A stretch of 64,000 nucleotides of DNA from Suillus spraguei (taxonomy: Eukaryota; Basidiomycota; Agaricomycetes; Boletales; Suillaceae). Below the pieces are notes generated by a model that had not been told where the DNA came from, ran no database searches, and was given only the letters and a program-made list of their open reading frames with translations. The DNA lies in NCBI GenBank assembly GCA_016800925.1, contig JABCPU010000026.1, positions 186,001 to 250,000 of the forward strand. Reading direction: 5' to 3'. Position numbers and translations under genes: made by a program. Shown here piece after piece: positions 34,351-45,870 of the stretch (positions are counted from its first letter, which is position 1; each line of letters opens with the position of its first letter).

Positions 34351-35543
34351 GAAATTATGCACCAGTGAACCTTTGCAAGACACAAGGCGGAAACGGAATG
34401 TGCGAAACAAAGTGAGCGCCGGAATCACTTGATCAAGGCTCCTCAAGTGTGGCACTGCCGCACGGAAGACTTGTCATCCGCCACTAAGACATTAGACCGG
34501 CATTGTTCTCACGGCCTATCCCGTTCATTGTACTAGTACGTTTATTGACCGAAGTTCATAAACAAGTACGTGACTCCGTGGCTGAAGTTAGGATGTCGTC
34601 TCACAATTTAGTAGTTCCGTGCATCCAAACCAATCTACCGGCGGCTACATCAACGACGTGGTGGCTACTTGCATCAGGAAAACGTAATTCGTTACAGAGT
34701 GTTACAAAGCACATTGTAGTTTTCCTGATGGCCTGACTGCACACTGAATACATGCCACCATGACGACCGCTTCTGCAGCGGATCAGTGGCTGAAACCCAT
34801 TACGGCTGTGCTTCGTCTTACGCCGGATGCAACACTGCTGTGGTTTCAGGACTGCTTTCCTTGGCAATTTTTGCACCAGAGTGAACCTGCCTACACGCAA
34901 AGATAAGTATTCGTGAAGATTAAGTATGAAGGTTTATTCGAAGGGCACGTTATACTCGCACGGTTAGCAAATCAACCCCGTCAACTTGAACACCGACTTC
35001 ATGTGACCTCCCAGTGCATAATACATCTACGGGAAACTATCACTGCGGAGAAAGAGCATATTCCTTCTATTTGGTCTGGCCGAGGGGAATTAGAAAAACG
35101 TAGTCTCCCCAGGCAGACATGACGGTGGCACCCAGCTACCCCTGCAGAAGCAAGATAATCGTTCCTTTTAAAAATTACGTGGAGGTAGTATGATCTGAAA
35201 TCGTTGATTGCAGTTGAGAGAGCACGAAATGCATTTAGATAAGCAAGTTCAGCCACCAAATTGTTTGGTTCTATTTGGAGCTCACACTGCCAGTGAACAG
35301 AAACTAGTGGACGAGTAAGCCGTCGTTCCCAAAATCTAAAACTCGCGGGTGAGTCTCTTTATGCTGGAGTCGGACAGGTCCACAGCACAGTCCGATATCG
35401 ATCATATTCGATTGTGGAGATTTCGAGCCAAAATAAATGGATGGATGGATGGATGGATTCATACTCGGATGTGTTGATGCGGTCACCCTGGAATCCGGCA
35501 TCTCCGCTGAAAGTCAACCACTAACCATTCCTTTCAGACCGCC
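34351..35543. other. Intergenic; kinase upstream region and eL32 promoter
   Basis: Only short, unrecognised open frames occur on both strands. A (GGAT)n tract of about five units lies at 35438-35457, some 90 bp before the eL32 start. The two flanking genes diverge, so two promoters should lie here. Confidence 0.45.
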
Positions 35544-36099
35544 ATGGCCATCAAGATCCCCATCGTCAAGAAGCGCACCAAGCATTTCAAGTGCGTACGA
35601 AGCAGCAGCCCCTCTTCATAAACCAGGACTTATTTTCTCCAACACAGGCGCCACCAGTCCGACCGTTACCACAGCGTCAAGGAAGCATGGCGGAAACCCA
35701 AGGGTATTGACAACAGAGTGAGGCGTCGGTTCAAGGGACAGCTCCCCATGCCCAAGATTGGTTACGGGAGCAACAAGAAGGTAGGGAGAGGCCCCACTGC
35801 TGCTAGATGCTCATGCTCATATTTTGACAGACCCGTCACCTTCTCCCCAACGGCCTCAAGAAGTTCCTCATCAGCAACGTCAAGGAAGTTGACCTCCTCC
35901 TGATGCATAACAAAAGCTACGCGGCTGAAATTGCACATAACGTCAGTAGCCGCAACCGCAGTATCATTCTTGAGAGGTAAGTCTTTAATACTTATGGGTC
36001 TTGTGCGCTTTAAGAGTCTGACGTGTTATGGCTTTTAGAGCAAAGGCTCTCGGAGTGAAGGTGACGAACTCTGCAGCACGGTTGCGGTCAGAAGAGTGA
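35544..36099 (+). CDS. RPL32: 60S ribosomal protein eL32
   Basis: Structural protein of the cytosolic large ribosomal subunit. ATG at 35544 opens [15 protein letters not shown]. Exons are 35544-35590, 35648-35780, 35831-35976 and 36039-36099. Typical blocks include [50 protein letters not shown] and [20 protein letters not shown] at the C-terminus. The full length (about 128 residues) is normal for the family. The early first intron is typical of fungal ribosomal protein genes. Confidence 0.97.
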
Positions 36100-36419
36100 T
36101 CTATTGTTGTCGTTTCTCATTCCCGCCATTCCCATGTATCCATTTCATATGCTGGAGATACTCTCGACATGCAAGCATGCTTCAGGCTGAATGATGTATA
36201 GTCCGTCTGTGTAAGATCAGTCAGATGAGGATATCATGTCTGCTGCCGTGCGTCTAACCTGAGATTGCCTAAATGAGGCACACAATTGCATCGCTTATTC
36301 GAACTATCACCTTTACTTGAACCACCTAGCCACTATGTCCCTTAAATCCAGGCATGAAAACGCTCGCCTCATACGCTCGTAGCTAATCAACGTGTTCAAT
36401 AGACCAGCTGTATTTTCTG
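36100..36419. other. Intergenic, eL32 end to MEMO1-like gene
   Basis: Non-coding by eye. An ATG at 36354 reads MKTLASYARS before a stop; ASYARS could be a decayed version of the family's N-terminal ATHAGS motif. Confidence 0.35.
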
Positions 36420-37687
36420 CCAAGCTGTGGTATTCAGCAGATGGTTCGTTGCTCCGCCAGACTACTTAAGTACTGCATGTCTTCCCAAACAACAGGCGGC
36501 ACCCTCGATAGAGAGCTCTCAACTGGTTGGCTGACGTTAAGCCTACTGACGAGGATGACTTTGCGCCGCCCGTCGCAGGGTGCAAAGCGATCATCGCTCC
36601 GTATGTTCCCACTCATGTCTCTTCTTTGTTCCTGAGTTAGATCTACTAGCCACGCTGGGTACTCATACTCTGGCCCCGCAGCTGCTTGGGCGTACAAGAG
36701 CATATCTACTGCTGGAATGTAAGTGTGTCCCTCAAGCGATATCTTTATATCTTTGATGAGATGCACCGCTGTGCAGCTCCCGAGTATTCATCCTAGGTCC
36801 ATCGCACGCTTTCTATCTCGGTGGATGCGCACTCTCGAAATGCGAGACGTACGAGACCCCACTAGGAAACCTCACACTGGACAGAGAAGGTACGTCCCAC
36901 GTGAATAATCCACCACCCAGATCTAACCCCACACCCAAGTCATCGAAGAACTCTACAAGACCAAACGATTTGAGTACCTCCAACCACGTAGGGATCAAGG
37001 GGAGCACAGTATCGAAATGCAACTGCCCTACGTATACAAAGTCTTCGAGGGGTAAGCTGTCCCCCATCACTCTCCTCGCCCGTTTCGAGCCTGATTCGCA
37101 GGTGCATCGATAACATCAAGATCGTGCCCATCATGGTCGGTGCTGTCGATCAGGAGCAGGAAGAAGAGTATGGGAAGATCTTAGCGCCGTACCTTGAGAG
37201 GGACGATACGTTGTTTGTTATCTCTTCTGATTTTTGTCATTGGTGCGTTTGTTTTGGTGGTGTCAAATGCATTGACATTGAGTGTGGTGTGCTACATAGG
37301 GGCCACTCGCATTATGGATACACGTTCTATTATCCCAAGACGATCCCTAGCGATGTCGAGGGTGTTAATCTCCGCCGCAGCGGTCCGCGCCCATCACCTT
37401 CCCGTCCCATCTATGCATCCATTTCAGATCTGGACCACGAAGCGATGGATATCCTCGCTCAACAGCCTGCGTCCACCGCACACGGCAAATTTGTTGCATA
37501 CCTGGAGCGCACGCATAATACAATTTGCGGACGACACCCCATCGGTGTGTTGATGGGTGCGCTCAGTGTGTTGGAGGACAAAGGCAAGCAGGCGAGAATG
37601 AAATGGGTGCGATATGAGCAGAGTAATCGATGTGTGTCGTTTGATGATTGGAGCGTGAGTTATGCGAGTGCGTATGTCACTTTTTAG
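36420..37687 (+). pseudogene. MEMO1/Mho1-family protein, 5' part frame-broken
   Basis: The body from about 36525 on is an intact, intron-rich MEMO family gene. Metal-site residues of human MEMO1 are kept: His in APHAGYSYSG (intron at 36601-36649 splits Pro), His in ILGPSHAFYLGG, His in SSDFCHWG and Cys in THNTICGRHPIGVLMG. EHSIEMQLPYVYK and the C-terminal SFDDWSVSYASAYVTF are also typical. The front is damaged. WYSADG (36427-36442) and GGTLDRELS (after an intron ending near 36495) lie in one frame, but WLADVKPTDEDDFAPPVAG (36525 on) needs one extra base near 36519-36524. The conserved HAGSWY start reads AKLWY. It is either a decaying gene, a sequencing error or an unusual start. The stop is at 37685-37687. 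MEMO proteins bind copper/iron and act in redox control. Confidence 0.75.
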
Positions 37688-38291
37688 AGGGGACGGGCAC
37701 AATTCAATCGATGAGCTAGCAATGTATAACAACACCATCAGTGAGCAACTATATTTATAATTCGACTACACATATGCGGTTGTGCAGCACCGGGTCCAGA
37801 TTGCTGACCCATGGTCTACCTGAGGACGAGAAAACACAGGTAGACACCATGTGCTACGAGTTGCTCTTAGCCCTGAGGAAGTTCTCCCAGACGGCCGTAA
37901 CGCGCTTGCGAGACTAGAATGGGGCGTGAGGTGTGAGTGAATAAGTACGCGGCTTTATAGCTATAGCTCATCGGATGATCTCGGGTGGAAATTAATTGTG
38001 TGCGGTGAGAGCTGAATTTTTATTGGACGTTGTTGACGTGTGTGGGTCCAAGATTGCGGGGGAATTTCAGATCACATCAAACGTGCTTTTGTGTATGCAT
38101 TATGGCAAAATAATTGCATGAACCTCGAGAAAGACAGAGGGAAAAAAGACAAAACAGACAAAACGAATCAGAGAAAATGATATGTGGTGTAATCAGCATC
38201 GGTGTCAGTCTCAGTCAGTATACATTAAATCAAGCCATCAATCGAGCCATTCTGCAACCTTGGGGGCGCCTATCATGCGCGTGCGACTCCC
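37688..38291. other. Convergent intergenic region
   Basis: It lies between the 3' ends of the MEMO1-like gene and the RGG-protein gene. No supportable coding frame or RNA. Confidence 0.45.
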
Positions 38292-39527
38292 CTATGAGAG
38301 TGAGGGGAATGCGGTTTCGTCGTCCACGTTGACGGCAGATGAGGCAGGAGCTAAATAACCGTTTGCGCCACCACGTCCGCGTGCCCCACGACCACGACCC
38401 CTCTCGCCACGGCCCCGCTCTCCTCCACCCCTGTCTCCACCACGACCCCCACGACCACCACGGTTTGGGCGCTCGAAGCGAGCTTCGATTTCGATGAAGA
38501 CCTTTTCATCTTTCTTGGTGCGAGCCTTTGGGGCGGATTTGGCCTGGAGATGTGTGAGCTACGATCGACAGATGTAGGAAGTGAGGTACCTTGGGAGCGA
38601 AATACTCCAAATCGTCCTTCTGCAAGGGTGCAGCGCCCTTGAAGACATCATCATCTGCACCGTCATTGGGCTTTCTGACGTCCAACTTGGGGACGAGTGC
38701 ATTTTCCTTCTCGCGCTGTTGTGCGAGGTACTGGTCGAGAGTGAGGGTGTTGTCTTCTTCTTCCTCTCTGTCACCGCGCCTTTCACGCTTTTCGCCGGGT
38801 TGAGGTTTTTCGGCACCTTCTGCTGCGGGAGGAGCCCAGTCATCCGCAGGAGGGGCGTCTGTGGGAGCAGCCCAATCATTTGCAGGGGCATCAGCTGCTG
38901 GGGCAGCCCAGTCGTTTAGACCGCTAGCAGCATTTGCGTTCTCTGCAAAAGCATCGTTTGTAGCGGCTTCTTCAACTTTGCGCTCTGTTTCTCCGTCGTC
39001 CCCACCCCAAGAATTGTGGACTTTTTTGTCAGAGTCACTAAGTGCAAGGATGAGAGCGGGTGAAGAATGAGGGTGGAAGGGGGACTTACGTTTTACCGGT
39101 TTGACTGTGCCTGTCAAATGGACGGCCACGACCACCGCGGTCACCGCCACGACCGCGGCCCCTTCCGCGACCTTCTTTGCGCTCGCCGTCGACTTTTATT
39201 TATGAGATATGAAAATGAAAGAAGGAAAGTACTCACATCGCCTTGGTTTTGGCTCTACTGCAGGTGGTTGGTCGTCAGTTGGAGGGTTAGCAGGGGGTGC
39301 AGCGCCTCCACGCTGGTAGTATCTGCCACCACGAGCGGCAGGGCCACCGCGTCCACGAGCACGAGTTGGTTGTGATGGCGGAGCGGGTGCTGGTGGAGCA
39401 GGCTCAGCTGGAGGAGGAGATGATGGCCTGTCCTCTGTTGGTATGTGAAAATAAGCGACTGAATCATTTGAGAATATAAAAACCTGCCGTCCAAGAGTGC
39501 AAATGGGTTTCTTGTGGCCACCGACAT
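38292..39527 (-). CDS. Stm1/SERBP1 (HABP4)-type ribosome/mRNA-binding RGG protein
   Basis: Start at 39527: MSVATRNPFALLD, the family's hallmark NPFALL beginning. Next come a Pro/Ala-rich RARGRGGPAARGGRYYQRGG region and an RGRGRGGDRGGRGRPFDRHS block. Three tandem ANDWAAPT-like repeats and the acidic DNTLTLDQYLAQQREKEN motif, typical of HABP4/PAI-RBP1 proteins, follow. The C-terminus is an RGG/RGRG tract ending DDETAFPSLS; FPSL is also a family signature. About four introns. Yeast Stm1 clamps inactive 80S ribosomes and affects mRNA decay; a similar role is inferred. It is divergent from the Spp1-like gene. Confidence 0.9.
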
Positions 39528-40045
39528 GGCCCGTTTTTGAGGATCAATCAGTCAGGTTGAATTAAGTGGAGGGATGAGATTTGGAACTAGTTGTGATGAC
39601 CCCGTAAACACGAACCGGGGTCCTTTCAAGCCACAAAGAATCGGCTGTACAGTTCATGACACGTGCCACCTATAAAAACCAGCTTCATTCGAGGCTCGAA
39701 GAGTTACGCTTAAAACAAACAGGTCAGTTCACACTATTCTAAGACGACGTCAACGACATTCTAACAAATAAAAAACATAGCCTTGAAAAGCATCTCGACG
39801 AGTTTTACCCGCCTTTTTGGATGGTTGTAGAACAAGGACCTTGAGACCGTCATAAATGGGCTGAAGAGTGATAAAGTGATGGGACTTGGGTGCGGTGCGT
39901 TCGTAGTGGAGACTGTTCGTGGTCGCCGTTTGGACGAAAATTCGCAATGTCTCGTTGTACAAGAGTGCTTGAAATCAATTGTTATATTAAAATTAAACAC
40001 TAGTGCGATTCAGTCTCTCACGAGTTCTTTTCTTTCTTCAATGCC
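39528..40045. promoter_or_regulatory. Divergent promoter, RGG protein / Spp1-like gene
   Basis: 518 bp shared by two start-to-start genes. A perfect 7-bp hairpin (GACCCCG / CGGGGTC, 11-nt loop) lies at 39598-39622, and TATAAAA at 39671-39677 is oriented toward the plus-strand gene. A short minus-strand frame around 39750-39860 has no recognisable motif. Confidence 0.45.
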
Positions 40046-43000
40046 ATGGCTGCAAGACGGATGGACATCTCTTCGCTACTCTGCGACGACGACAACGACG
40101 ACAACAATATCAACAATAATGACGACGAACCACAGCCCTCAACGACCTCATCATTAATCTATCAGCCTGTTATTCTAGCTCCACATCTTCGTGGTAAACA
40201 CGCACGACAGCAGCAGCCTCATAATTACATACCACAACCACGCGAACTGACTTCACCCAACATGCCACCTAGAACTATCGATGCCCTACTGCACCATCCA
40301 AGACAACAAAGTCAATCTTCACCACGTCCAGATTCATCTCATTCTCATTCTTCAGTAAACGCTCTACTCAATCCAGTTCGTTCGCCTTTCGTTAGTGTTC
40401 CTCTTTTATCATCGCCTTTATCTCTTAATACTATACAGCCAATGTCACATCCTCGAACAGGTCTTGATGCTCTTGTTCATGCTGCATCAGAAGAACGAAG
40501 GCGTATTAGCGCAGGTTCATCAACAAGCGAATCCAGCAGCAGTCCAGTTAGCTTACCCCCTCCCCGCCCTTATCCATTTTACACCACAGACGACTCGCCT
40601 CGCCCACACAAGAGAATACGAGAGTCGCGTTCTCCAACACCACCACAACGTTCAGCCTCAATCCAAAGTCCAACAGCAAGCGCTCTCAACTCAAGTCTCA
40701 CAGGCCCCGCAATCCAACATCTATCTTCTCCCTCTAACATACCCTTGTCAGGTCCAGGAATAACACCCCCACATTATCAGCCTCCTATACATCGTTCCCC
40801 AACAACAGCGCGTCATTCCCCTGTCGTCCCTACCCGAATGTCACCCATCGTGTACGCTGCAATGCGCTCTGACGTTCCCCGTCTCGGCAGGGCGGTATGG
40901 GATGAAGAGGAAGTCGATGATATCAGAAGGCGGGATGAATCCCTCAGGCATCTAGAGTCGAGGGAGCATTTAGAGGACTACGAACTTCGACACAGACAAG
41001 AGCCCGACCTCCGCCAGCGCCAAGAACTAGATTTCCGCCAACCCGAGAGCCGTCGCCGCCAAGAACTCGAGATCCGTCAACGTCAGGAACTTGAGCTCCG
41101 TCAGCGTCATCCAAATGATATGATTCTCAGACAGCGTGAAGAGATCCTTCGACAACAAGAGCGTGAGCGCTGGCAGGGTGACGTGCTTCTCCGCTCACAG
41201 GAAGAAGCTGCGGCATGGAAAGTGGAAGAGATACGCGGGAGGCGAGAAGCACTGCATCCATCCCCTCGGGAAGACTCACAACGTCAGAAGCGGGATAGAT
41301 CATTACATCGCCCAAAACGTGATCCCTCTCTCCATTCCGCCCATGATCCCCTCCTCCACCCAGACGATAATGACCCTCGATATCGTGAGCTGATGAGACA
41401 GCGCGACCAGGAGCTGTTGCGCCAACAAGAGGAAAATCAAAGGAAGCAGGAGATCGAACGCGAGTTGCAGCGTCAAGAGCTTGAGCGCCGGAATGGCGAG
41501 GAGCTCCTCCGACAGCATGAAGAGGCTGCTGCTCGACAAGTAGAGGAGAGAAGATTGCGTCAGGAACAACGCCGTCGGGAGGAGGTGGCTTTAAGGCAGA
41601 GGGAGGCAGAGGTGAGGAGGCGCGAAGAAGAAGAGGCCCAGCTGAAGGTCATGGCTGAGATCGAACGCAGTCGTGCAGAGGCCGAGCAGCGTCAGCGGGA
41701 AGAACTCATCCGCAAACGGCAAGAGGAGGAAATCGAGATGCGACGCCGTCAAGAAGAGCTCGAGCGCAGACAGCTAGAGGAAGAAGTTGAGCGCAGACGA
41801 CAGGAAGAGGAGGCTGAGCGCAGACGTCAAGAAGAGGAGGCTGAGCGCCAACGCAGGGAGGAAGATATCCAGCGGCGACGTGTCGCGGAAGCTGAGCGAC
41901 AGCGTGTAGAGGCTGAGCTACGCCAACGTGCAGAGGCCGAACGTGCAGAGCTTGAGCATCGTCAACGCACCGAGCGCGAACAGCGCCGCCGGGACGAAGA
42001 ACAGAAACGTCAAGAAGAGCTCGAGCGGATGCAGCGCGAGGTGATGCTGCATCGGCAGCGAGAGGAGGCTTTGCTCAAGCAGAGAGAAGAAGCACGCAAA
42101 GCACGGGAAGAGGAAGATCGTGCACGCAAGCTACGCGAACAAGCCGAAAGGAAAGAACGGGAAGACCTCGAGCGCAAGCGTCTCGAGGAGCTTGAACTTC
42201 AGGCTCAGCGAGAAGAGGCTGAACGCAGGCAGAAGGAGGAGAACGAGCGCCAGCGGGCAGAGCTCGAACGCAAAAAATTGGAGGAAACTGAACGCCAGCA
42301 GCGAGAAGCAGCCGAGCAATTGCGACTAGCTGAAGAGATTGAACGCAAGGAACAGGAAGCCCTCGAACGTGAGCAGCGGGAGGAGCTTGACCGTCAGCGA
42401 TTAGCGGAGGAACAGCGTCAACGGGAGGAGCGTCACGGGAGGAGCGTCAGCGGGAGGAGCAACGTCAACGGGAGGAGCAACGTCAACGGGAGGAACAGGA
42501 ACAGCGCCAAAGAGAAGAACTCCAGTGGAAACAGCGTTCAGAAGCCCTTCGACGACAGCAAGAAGAACTTGCGCTTCAACAACAGCAGGAGCTTGAGCGC
42601 CGACAGCAGCTTGAGCAGATGCAATTGGACGAACTTCAACAGGACGAAGATGTAGACATGGGTCCAGACGCCATGGAAGGCGAAGACGGGCAGTCACAAC
42701 CATTCATTCCTGCCTCTACATCCGGCTCCCCGGTTATCCAGGCTTCGCCAACGGCAGACGATAGCGCGGAACGCAACTTGCCTCCAATGTACCGTGGTAA
42801 GACAAAGGCACCTTCACCGTCACCGTCACTCCCTCTCCCCCATCCAAGCAAGGTGGAGGAGCAGGAGACACCCCTTCCTTCTCCCGTCCACGCCACCGCA
42901 CCTTCCGCTGTGGAAGGTCCACAACCTCCTTTATACTCATCTTCCACTCGTGTGTCTCCTGTTCGTCCCTCCCACTCTCCCAAACACAAGCCCGACCCCT

Positions 43001-44681
43001 CTTCTATGGATGTGGACGAGGAACTCTTAAGTCTTATTGAAGATCGCCCATCATCACATCACAAGGCCTCGCGTCCAAAACCCAAACCGTCGCCTTCTCC
43101 ACAACGTCCATCTCCTCCAGATGACGAGCTCATGCCTCCTCCCCTTGCTGCGCCTACCAGAAAGAAGGCGGAGCCGGCAAAGGCCGGCAAGAAAAAAGGG
43201 ACAGCTGCTCCCAAGGTAATATTTTATTTTATTTTGCAGTTTTCAGATGACTCATTTCCGTGTCATAGCCCCCTCCAAAACCCAAACCTCCACCGAAAGC
43301 GCGCGCAAAACCTCCTCCAAAGACGAAAGCCAAGGAATCTACGCCGAAAGATGTTCTCAAGAACAGTCTATTTGCCAAGCATGCTGTTGTCTCACGCTCA
43401 CGCTCTGCGTCTGTGATGCCTGTCGACACAAAGGAAGAGCCGGAAGACGAGGACAGTGAGAGGGAGGACGATAAGTTGTACTGCGTGTGCAAAACACGAT
43501 ACGACGAAGATCGAGTCATGATTGCATGTGATCGGTTGGTGTTCTTTATTTCTCTTTCGAGAGTGGAGCTGATGGAGCTGTGCAGTTGCGACGAGTGGTA
43601 TCATACGCAGTGCGTCAACATGCCCGATCTAGAGGTTGATCTTGTGGATCAGTTCATCTGCCCTGTGTGCATACAAAGTGCGTCATTAGCATCACTCAGA
43701 GATTCAACTTGTTTATTTAGTTTGGATGCTTTTACAGATAACCCTCACTTACAACTCCAGACGACGTATAAGCGCCGCTGCTTTTTTGGGTTGAAGCATA
43801 CAGACCCATCATCGTCTAATGCGTGCCACAAACCCTCTCGAGGCGCTTTTTCCAAGTATTGCTCTGACGAATGCGGTATCAAATACATGCAGATGCGTAT
43901 CTCACAATGGGAGCGCAGCGGTGGGAAACGCGATAAGCTCTGGGAAAGCGTCAAGAACGCAGAAAAGCGCGAGGGCGTCGTCATCTGTGCCGACGTGAAG
44001 ATGGAGATTGACAGAAAGCCATTACCTGCGCATGATTCTGCGCAGAAGCGCAGAGCGGACCGTGAAATTGCATGCTTGAATACGCGCCTCGAAAATGTGG
44101 TAAGGGAACGGGAGATGATGAAGCGGGAGATGGATATGGTGTTGTGGAGGGAGAAGTTGGTGAAGCTTGCGTCTGAGCGCGCGGAAAGAGTGGATGAGTG
44201 TGGGTGGGATCAGAGGCTTTGTTTTGGTGAGGAGGAGTGGGATGATTTTGGTGCGGAGGTGTTGGAGAGCTATGAGGAGAAGGCAAAGGAAGAAGCGTCG
44301 GATGATGTCATGCAGGTGGATGGCGTCACGACGAGTCATGGAGAGTGGTGGTGCACGGGGAAGAAGAAGTGTGAACGACATGCAGGGTAAGTGCCGACTT
44401 CACGGATTTCGACGTGGCGGATCTGACAGTGGCTTAGGTGGCAAAAACTACGAGTTGCCGAAGTTGCTTTCGATAAAGAAACGAAGGAAACGATCCTTTC
44501 CACTCTCACCACTCGCGAACGCGAAATACGGAAAGGAATCGAAGATATTATATACCCACCATCAACGAATGCTTCTCAGACGCCGTCTAAGCCCTCACTT
44601 ACAGGTCCGCCACTTAATGGCACTAGCAAACCTCGAATTAACGGGGAGGCTGTAGAAAAGGGGAAGAAGAAGAAATCTTAA
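40046..44681 (+). CDS. Spp1/CFP1-type PHD-finger protein with giant coiled coil (frameshifted as given)
   Basis: ATG at 40046 opens MAARRMDISSLL. A disordered Ser/Pro-rich region (about residues 1-290) is followed by some 550 residues of Arg/Glu/Gln-rich coiled coil and a Ser/Pro/Lys region. The PHD finger is LYCVCKTRYDED..CDEWYHTQC..FICPVC with C4HC3 ligands. After it come a KRRCFFGL..SKYCSDECG cysteine block and a C-terminal helical region with WWCTGKKKCERHAGWQKLR, as in Spp1/CFP1 of the Set1/COMPASS H3K4 methyltransferase. Introns lie near 43216-43268, 43534, 43680 and 44389; the stop is at 44679-44681. The reading frame breaks near 42434: CGTCACGGG lacks one base compared with neighbouring CGTCAACGGG and CGTCAGCGGG units. 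Upstream and downstream frames both look coding, so I call one gene with a one-base gap. Confidence 0.82.
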
Positions 44682-44888
44682 CTCACGCCACTGTATTTCT
44701 AAGACATTTTTTTCTTGTTTGTTGTCAGAGTATTTGACATCTTATCTCACCTTTTTGCAGTTCTTGTATTGTAGCCCTGGCCTTTACCCGATGATACCGC
44801 ACATATATGCTAGATTGACTCAATAAACCAATACGCTCATAGGCAGTATGCATGAGGAATGAATAAACAGTACTAGTACGATAGTCCA

Positions 44889-45516
44889 TCAATAGCCATC
44901 ACCCTCACCACCCTCCTTGCAGAACCCTTTTTGCTCATATAGGACCTTGGATTTGAAATCTTCGCGTGCCTTCTTATGTGCGATATCCCTCTTATGATAT
45001 GGATCAAGAACGGAATAATCTACTTGTTGTAATGGGACATCATCCTCCTGATCGAGATCCTGCCAGGAGACATCAACGTAAATGCACTTGTTGCACGGCG
45101 CTCGAATACGTACAATTTCACCAAGCAACACGACATTCTCTCCGCGTATGAGAAAGAGGCCGTGCCAGTGTTCTGCGAATGCTTTACCGTGGTATATCCG
45201 CTCGACGGTGTCTTCGAGGACCAGGTTAGCTGAAAAAGCGGGTAAGTTGGGGAAGTCAGTGAGCTATCGTATGCTTGACGGAAATGAACTCACCGAATTG
45301 ATCATAGGAGCGTAGTACACCATGTAATTTTCGCCCGTCTCTGAGGACGACCAACATCTTTCCTGGGACGGGCGAAAGAGCGCATATTATAATTGGGGGG
45401 TAAAGTGATCATGGAGGCTTCAGGTCGAATGGTTGCCGTGCAGTTGACTGGGTAGACGTACTGTCCACGCAATCTACCAGTGATCCCGATGTCGTGAATG
45501 GGATTAGAGAATCCAT
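44889..45516 (-). CDS. LSM1: Sm-like protein Lsm1
   Basis: Subunit of the cytoplasmic Lsm1-7 ring, which binds oligoadenylated mRNA 3' ends and promotes decapping. Start at 45516: [18 protein letters not shown], then an intron, then [20 protein letters not shown] and [20 protein letters not shown] (Sm1 motif) and [20 protein letters not shown] (Sm2 motif). The IDLD run followed by a charged C-terminal extension ending GGEGDGY is Lsm1-like rather than another Lsm. Three short introns. The 3' end is 207 bp from that of the Spp1-like gene. Confidence 0.93.
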
Positions 45517-45660
45517 GGAAGGTAGGTAATGCTGCTCCCGAGCAGCGAATAAGTACTACAAGATGTAAGGAGAGACCAAAAGCCGCAAAATTCAAGATTT
45601 TGTGTTTGATATCCTTGGTTGTAACAAGGTTATCAAGCTTGGCGTACGAGCGGAATACAA

Positions 45661-45750
45661 GCTGATATGGCCGAGTCGTTAAGGCGAGTGATTTGAATTC
45701 ACATCATCACTTGGGCACTGCCCGCGTAGGTTCAAATCCTGCTGTCAGCG
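45661..45750 (+). tRNA. tRNA-Ser(UGA) with an 8-nt intron
   Basis: The acceptor stem GCTGATA (45661-45667) pairs with TGTCAGC (45743-45749), with discriminator G at 45750. A D arm (GGCCGAG..AAGGC) and a T arm with GGTTCAAATCC are present. The anticodon stem AGTGA (45687-45691) pairs with TCACT (45707-45711) only if TTCACATC (45698-45705) is removed. The loop is then TTTGAAA with anticodon TGA (45694-45696). The long variable arm (GGGCACTGCCC) is class II, as for Ser. The intron sits at the canonical 37/38 position. The type call is secure from stems and boxes. Confidence 0.93.
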
Positions 45751-45752
45751 AA

Positions 45753-45758
45753 TTTTTT
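45753..45758 (+). terminator. RNA polymerase III T6 terminator
   Basis: Six consecutive T residues begin 3 nt after the tRNA-Ser 3' end, the standard pol III stop. Confidence 0.85.
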
Positions 45759-45870
45759 CGATCTTCACTTTTTGTTGCTCCGGTCCCGATTTGGTTTACG
45801 CTCACGACTATAATGACGACTATATACTATTCCCAACTCTTGAACAATAACATAGCATACCCACTGGAAC

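Noticed and set aside
34503..35259. Short open frames between the kinase and eL32 genes
   Set aside because: None exceeds about 100 codons, several lack ATG starts, and no motif or splice continuation was found.
38581..39070. Plus-strand open frames opposite the RGG-protein gene
   Set aside because: Antisense reading of Ala/Asp/Pro-rich repeats; no independent evidence.
45687..45702. Reading the tRNA anticodon stem as GTGA/TCAC without an intron
   Set aside because: That leaves an A-A mismatch and displaces the variable arm; removing the 8 nt gives a perfect 5-bp stem and standard serine tRNA geometry.
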